Assembly (NCBI GenBank): GCA_027066265.1
Contig: JAMOOB010000081.1
Span: 1 to 16,878, forward strand
DNA length: 16,878 bases
Direction: 5' to 3'
Origin: Desulfurococcales archaeon
Lineage (GTDB): Archaea; Thermoproteota; Thermoprotei_A; Sulfolobales; Ignisphaeraceae
Shown: one piece after another, positions 13,919 through 16,878 of the stretch
How positions within the stretch are numbered: the first letter of the stretch is position 1
How the letters are laid out: every line of letters starts with the position of its first letter
The notes under the pieces: model-generated
Told to the model about the DNA's origin: nothing
Database searches by the model: none
What the model saw: only the letters and a program-made list of their open reading frames with translations
Position numbers and translations under genes: made by a program

Positions 13919-15178
13919 CTATGAAAAGCCTAGCTCCCGAAGCTTTTCGAGAACCTTGGGGTACCACACGTCGGCTTTGCTAAGCAGGTCTCCGTACCTA
14001 GCTTCGGAGATTCGTAATTCTCCGAACCTGGATTGAATAAATCGAGCAACGTCTTTGTCGGGGATTACCTCAGTTAAGATCCTCCAGCTAACTTTTCTGA
14101 GGATCTTCGATCTAACGAGATTATGTCTGCTAACGTATTCCCAGAGATCCTTTCTATCGATTTTAGCACCCCTATACTTCTCTAAGAGCTTCAGCGTCTC
14201 GGTCGAGAACCAGAGCCATTCGCAGGGCTTCTGGCCACCTCGAATACCTACGAAGTACCTGCAATGCTTCTCGAAGCAGACTAACCTCTTCGTCACCATA
14301 TCGATCTCACGGATCTCGATAACTTCATCAGGGCTGAAAGTTCTGAGAACCTGAATTGCGTGCTTCAATCTAGCACCGGACTCGAGCATCAATCTGTAGA
14401 GTACGTAGTACTTCTCGTGTCTCTGCTTCAGGAACTCCATAGTCTTCCTAACATCGTCTAAGTTGATCGTATACGGACGAACATCCAGCTTGTAAGAACG
14501 CGAGGGTATGACCTCCATCAACCACCCGAAGGTCTCGGGAGGAATCCTCCTACGGTAGTACAGGTACTGGATGTAGTGCCTGAAGATGTTTCTCAACCAT
14601 TTGTTAGGGTGGCGAAGTACGTACTCGACAAGTTCTTCGCTCAGAACCTTACCCTCTAAGTACTTCTCGAATAGGTTTCGATAGTAGGCCAGGGTTTCGC
14701 GAGTGAGGATCTTCTTCCGCTTCTTTCTACTACGTAGAAACTCTTCGAAGTCTTCGGACCAACGAAACTCGATGTGAGTTAGCGTTAGCCCTAGCATCCT
14801 TCGTAGATCCTCGCGAAAGTTCTGTACCACGAATCTGAGTAGAACGTTCTTTAGGTATTCATCTCTGGATGCAAGAGCGATGATCTCGAGAACCAATCCG
14901 TAGTCTACAGATCCATCGTCTCGCAGAATGCCTAGAGCTTTCAACCTTTCCTGAGCACTAAGAACCCGCTCAAACTCCTCTTTAGTGATGAAGCTGAGGA
15001 TCCTCTTCAGAACTTCATCCGATACCCGCTGCTTTCTCTGTCTAATCCTGCAGAATGATGAGTAGCTAATACCTAGATCCCTAGGTCTAACACCCTTGGT
15101 ATTTACTACGTAGTCGAAGAGCTTGTACCTTGCCTCGTCGTCTATCCTAGAGATGTCTAGCTTCCTCCACCATTCCAC
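13919..15178 (-). CDS. int: Archaeal tyrosine recombinase (integrase), full length
   Basis: A 419-residue site-specific recombinase. The N-terminus has a helix-turn-helix-like region (GVRPRDLGISYSSFCRIRQR, 29-48, then VSDEVLKRIL) seen in crenarchaeal integrases. The middle (about 150-240) fits a core-binding domain. The catalytic domain shows MLESGARLKHAIQVL with Arg 270, RGGQK with Lys 317, RKVSWRILTEVIPDKDVARF followed by IQSR with Arg 384, and a likely nucleophile Tyr 406 in KADVWYPKVL. The site where related enzymes read HY reads RY (residues 394-395). The gene is not split, so this is a pNOB8-type arrangement and not the SSV type in which integration cuts the int gene. GTG 15178 is the start. 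Its stop is about 95 bases from the tRNA-Ser remnant, as expected for an integrase next to its own att site. Confidence 0.87.
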   Translation of the reverse strand: MEWWRKLDISRIDDEARYKLFDYVVNTKGVRPRDLGISYSSFCRIRQRKQRVSDEVLKRILSFITKEEFERVLSAQERLKALGILRDDGSVDYGLVLEIIALASRDEYLKNVLLRFVVQNFREDLRRMLGLTLTHIEFRWSEDFEEFLRSRKKRKKILTRETLAYYRNLFEKYLEGKVLSEELVEYVLRHPNKWLRNIFRHYIQYLYYRRRIPPETFGWLMEVIPSRSYKLDVRPYTINLDDVRKTMEFLKQRHEKYYVLYRLMLESGARLKHAIQVLRTFSPDEVIEIREIDMVTKRLVCFEKHCRYFVGIRGGQKPCEWLWFSTETLKLLEKYRGAKIDRKDLWEYVSRHNLVRSKILRKVSWRILTEVIPDKDVARFIQSRFGELRISEARYGDLLSKADVWYPKVLEKLRELGFS

Positions 15179-15207
15179 CGCTGCTTCCCGAGCACGTAGC
15201 TAGGCTC

Positions 15208-15882
15208 TTAGCGTGTTCGTAGCTTGTTGAGCGCTAGGAAGCGTAGCTGGTCTAGGATCGCGTTCGAGAGCTTTACCTTTGGTCCTAGCCTAGAACGTTC
15301 CTCGATGTAGATTACTCCCGCTGCTTCGAGGATCGTCAGTGCTTCGGTTATGGTTTCGGGATCGATCTTCCTACCCATAGTCTTCTCTATGGCTAGGCTC
15401 AGCGCGTTTGACAGCCCCTCTCCCCAGACCGATTGAAAGTAGTCTCTACCCTTCTCGAGCCACCATCTAGCTAGGAACCTCACCAGAACCTCTTCCTCCT
15501 CGCTGAGGTCTCTACCCCATCGCTGGTACACGAACTTCCTAGCGATCTCTACGGCTCTATCCTCGACACGCTTAGCAGCCATCTTACCGCGGAAGCTCTG
15601 CACCGAATCCAACACCTTCTGCAGCAGATCCCTAGCCCACTCTGACAATCTATAGATGTTCGCCCCCGTACCCTTCAGAACCTCTACGACGCCCCTACGT
15701 ATCCACGGCTTTAGGTAGGGATACACGTACTTGCTAGGAATACCAGCTATCTCAGCAAGCTCTCTAGCCAACGCCATGGGCCAGAAAAGCATGTATACCA
15801 GCATCGACAACGTCCTCTCGGACCTAGGAACTGGAACTACGGGTTCGACCCCCTTCACCACCCCTACACCCACCCCCATCAC
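15208..15882 (-). CDS. Winged-helix DNA-binding protein of the integrated element
   Basis: Up to 224 residues. About residues 24-80 read as a winged helix (FWPMALARELAEIAGIPSKY, then VYPYLKPWIRRGVVEVLKGT and a YRLSEWA wing). The rest is helical, with EEEEVLVRFLARWWLEKGRD at about 130 and a second possible DNA-binding or dimer segment ending in EAAGVIYIEERSRLG. It is probably a regulator or replication-related protein of the element. The start is uncertain: GTG 15882 and ATG 15879 lie in a Gly/Val-rich tract (MGVGVGVVKGV) with several further GTG codons. The upstream stop lies one base before GTG 15882 (TGAGGTG), and the integrase starts 30 bases after its end, so the three element genes look like one transcript. 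Confidence 0.7.
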   Translation of the reverse strand: MMGVGVGVVKGVEPVVPVPRSERTLSMLVYMLFWPMALARELAEIAGIPSKYVYPYLKPWIRRGVVEVLKGTGANIYRLSEWARDLLQKVLDSVQSFRGKMAAKRVEDRAVEIARKFVYQRWGRDLSEEEEVLVRFLARWWLEKGRDYFQSVWGEGLSNALSLAIEKTMGRKIDPETITEALTILEAAGVIYIEERSRLGPKVKLSNAILDQLRFLALNKLRTR

Positions 15883-15883
15883 C

Positions 15884-16878
15884 TCAAGCTCTTCTCTTCG
15901 ATGGGGCTACCCTAATACATGAGAAAACCTGTTTCAGGATCGTTGCTACGAGCTTATCGATGTTGTTGATAACCGTGTTTAGGTCCTCTAGCTTTCTGAT
16001 CTCTCCTAGCTCGATGCCTAGCTGCGCTGCTAGGGTATGTACGTGGCTCTCTACGCCGATGCTCTTCCTATGCTTCTTAACGTTCTTCCTACCGAAGATC
16101 TTGGTTAGGACGCTGTACGCTGCATCTAGCTGGGATCTGTTCTCTAGCTCTATCGCTATCCACATATCTCCGGAGGAAGACCCGTTCCATGCGTTGCATA
16201 GGGAAACCCCGATCCTAGCATCGATGCCCTGTCCCTGCGCTACGTACAGTACCTGCGGTACTTCCTGCATCGGTAACGGTCCTAGAAACGTGTAGCAGAA
16301 CGATGTCAGTACCCTCCTAACCCTATGCCCATCGATCTCTATGTAGCTCTCGGCTCTAGGGATGCATTCGAATACATCTCTACGGATTAGGAGAAGTACG
16401 TGTCTATGCCCGAGATCGTCCTCCCTGAAGCAGGTATATGCAAGGTATTCACCGTAGCGTGATCGAGAGCATCTATAGCCGAGTCTCTCGAAATGCGTTC
16501 CAGTCTCTATATCCTCCCTAACCGCTATGAGTAGTCCCAGCAACGCGCATATCGATAGCGTGTGCCTAACGGGGTTCTGGAGCCCATACCTACCATGGTT
16601 GTAGACGTAGGCTACCGGCTCGCCCAGATCCTTAACGATAGCTACCTCGTAGCCGAAGTCCTTGACATCGATCGCGATGAGAAGCGGGCGATCACCAAGC
16701 TCCTCGACAGCCTTAGCCCACGCAGCGCAGCTTACGGCAGATACGAAGTCTATCCTCGTACTCTCTAGGCATTGGAAGAACCTCTCCGCAAAGCTATTGC
16801 TGATACTGGGTACAGGTCTAGGACCTACTCCATCGAAGAGCAGCTTCCTAAGAACTTGGTTAGGGCTATCAACACCGA
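15884..16878 (-). CDS. Large uncharacterised element protein (5' end beyond window)
   Basis: The minus-strand frame ending with TGA at 15886-15884 has no stop up to the window edge: 330 residues are visible, beginning GVDSPNQVLRKLLFDG. A TTG at 16543 would be only an internal codon, since the frame continues through VRHTLSICALLGLLIAVRED. The protein is soluble and of alpha/beta type. Segments that stand out are DRPLLIAIDVKDFGYEVAIV (acidic residues at a strand end), GDMWIAIELENRSQLDAAY, and a basic IFGRKNVKKHRKS near the C-terminus. I recognise no family. Position directly upstream of the winged-helix and integrase genes suggests an element core function such as replication or nucleic-acid processing, but that is inference. 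Confidence 0.75.
   Translation of the reverse strand, partial: GVDSPNQVLRKLLFDGVGPRPVPSISNSFAERFFQCLESTRIDFVSAVSCAAWAKAVEELGDRPLLIAIDVKDFGYEVAIVKDLGEPVAYVYNHGRYGLQNPVRHTLSICALLGLLIAVREDIETGTHFERLGYRCSRSRYGEYLAYTCFREDDLGHRHVLLLIRRDVFECIPRAESYIEIDGHRVRRVLTSFCYTFLGPLPMQEVPQVLYVAQGQGIDARIGVSLCNAWNGSSSGDMWIAIELENRSQLDAAYSVLTKIFGRKNVKKHRKSIGVESHVHTLAAQLGIELGEIRKLEDLNTVINNIDKLVATILKQVFSCIRVAPSKRRA

Noticed and set aside
15841..15853. GGGTTCGACCCCC matching the tRNA-Ser variable arm
   Set aside because: A 13-base match of a simple hairpin sequence inside the winged-helix gene; no other tRNA part is near, so not a second att site.
16562..16768. 68-codon plus-strand ORF near the window end
   Set aside because: It is antisense to the large minus-strand ORF that stays open to 16878, which reads as a much better protein.
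1..16878. CRISPR arrays, transposon ends and T-run terminators
   Set aside because: No regularly spaced repeats, no transposase or terminal inverted repeats, and no convincing T-rich terminator were seen after the genes.

Overview
The window looks chromosomal and comes from a hyperthermophilic crenarchaeon (Thermoproteota). Pointers are archaeal BoxA/TATA promoters with nearly leaderless starts, frequent GTG and TTG starts, a typical archaeal double-guide C/D box sRNA, archaeal families (UPF0282, COG4900-like metallopeptidase, an archaeal tyrosine integrase) and crenarchaeal-looking MoxR/DUF58 genes. I cannot fix the genus; Desulfurococcales-like is a guess.

Layout. (1) 1-6915, plus strand: a very compact gene string with overlapping or nearly touching ends. 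It holds the tail of a DUF4350-like membrane protein, a MoxR AAA+ ATPase, a DUF58 protein, two half-size FtsX/MacB-like permeases, a ~12-TM protein that resembles GT-C glycosyltransferases, and a LolD/MacB-type ABC ATPase. It reads as one transcription unit coupling a MoxR-DUF58 module to an ABC exporter and a polytopic membrane enzyme. Substrate and purpose are unknown. (2) 6916-8146: a ~290-bp intergenic region, then a GalE-like nucleotide-sugar epimerase. (3) 8136-12160: housekeeping-type genes: a TauE/SafE permease and a lipoate-protein ligase on the minus strand, a MarC-family membrane protein on the plus strand, then on the minus strand a small metallopeptidase, a C/D box sRNA not in any coding frame (about 11168-11226), and a UPF0282 metallo-beta-lactamase-fold protein. 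(4) 12396-13623, minus strand: small uncharacterised proteins (a coiled-coil/winged-helix protein, a possible 38-residue ORF, a helical protein, a small membrane protein).

(5) 13765-16878: the end of an integrated element. At 13765-13822 lies the 3' half of a tRNA-Ser(UGA) gene, from anticodon loop to CCA, with no 5' half. It fits the attachment site left when an element integrates into a tRNA gene. Immediately inside are four TTGCA repeats, then a full-length archaeal tyrosine integrase, a winged-helix protein, and a large unrecognised ORF that stays open to the window edge. By orientation the intact tRNA-Ser and the other element boundary should lie beyond 16878.

The most informative items are the C/D sRNA, whose C box contains the stop codon of the upstream gene; the tRNA-Ser att remnant with its element; and the MoxR/DUF58/FtsX/GT-C/ABC gene string.
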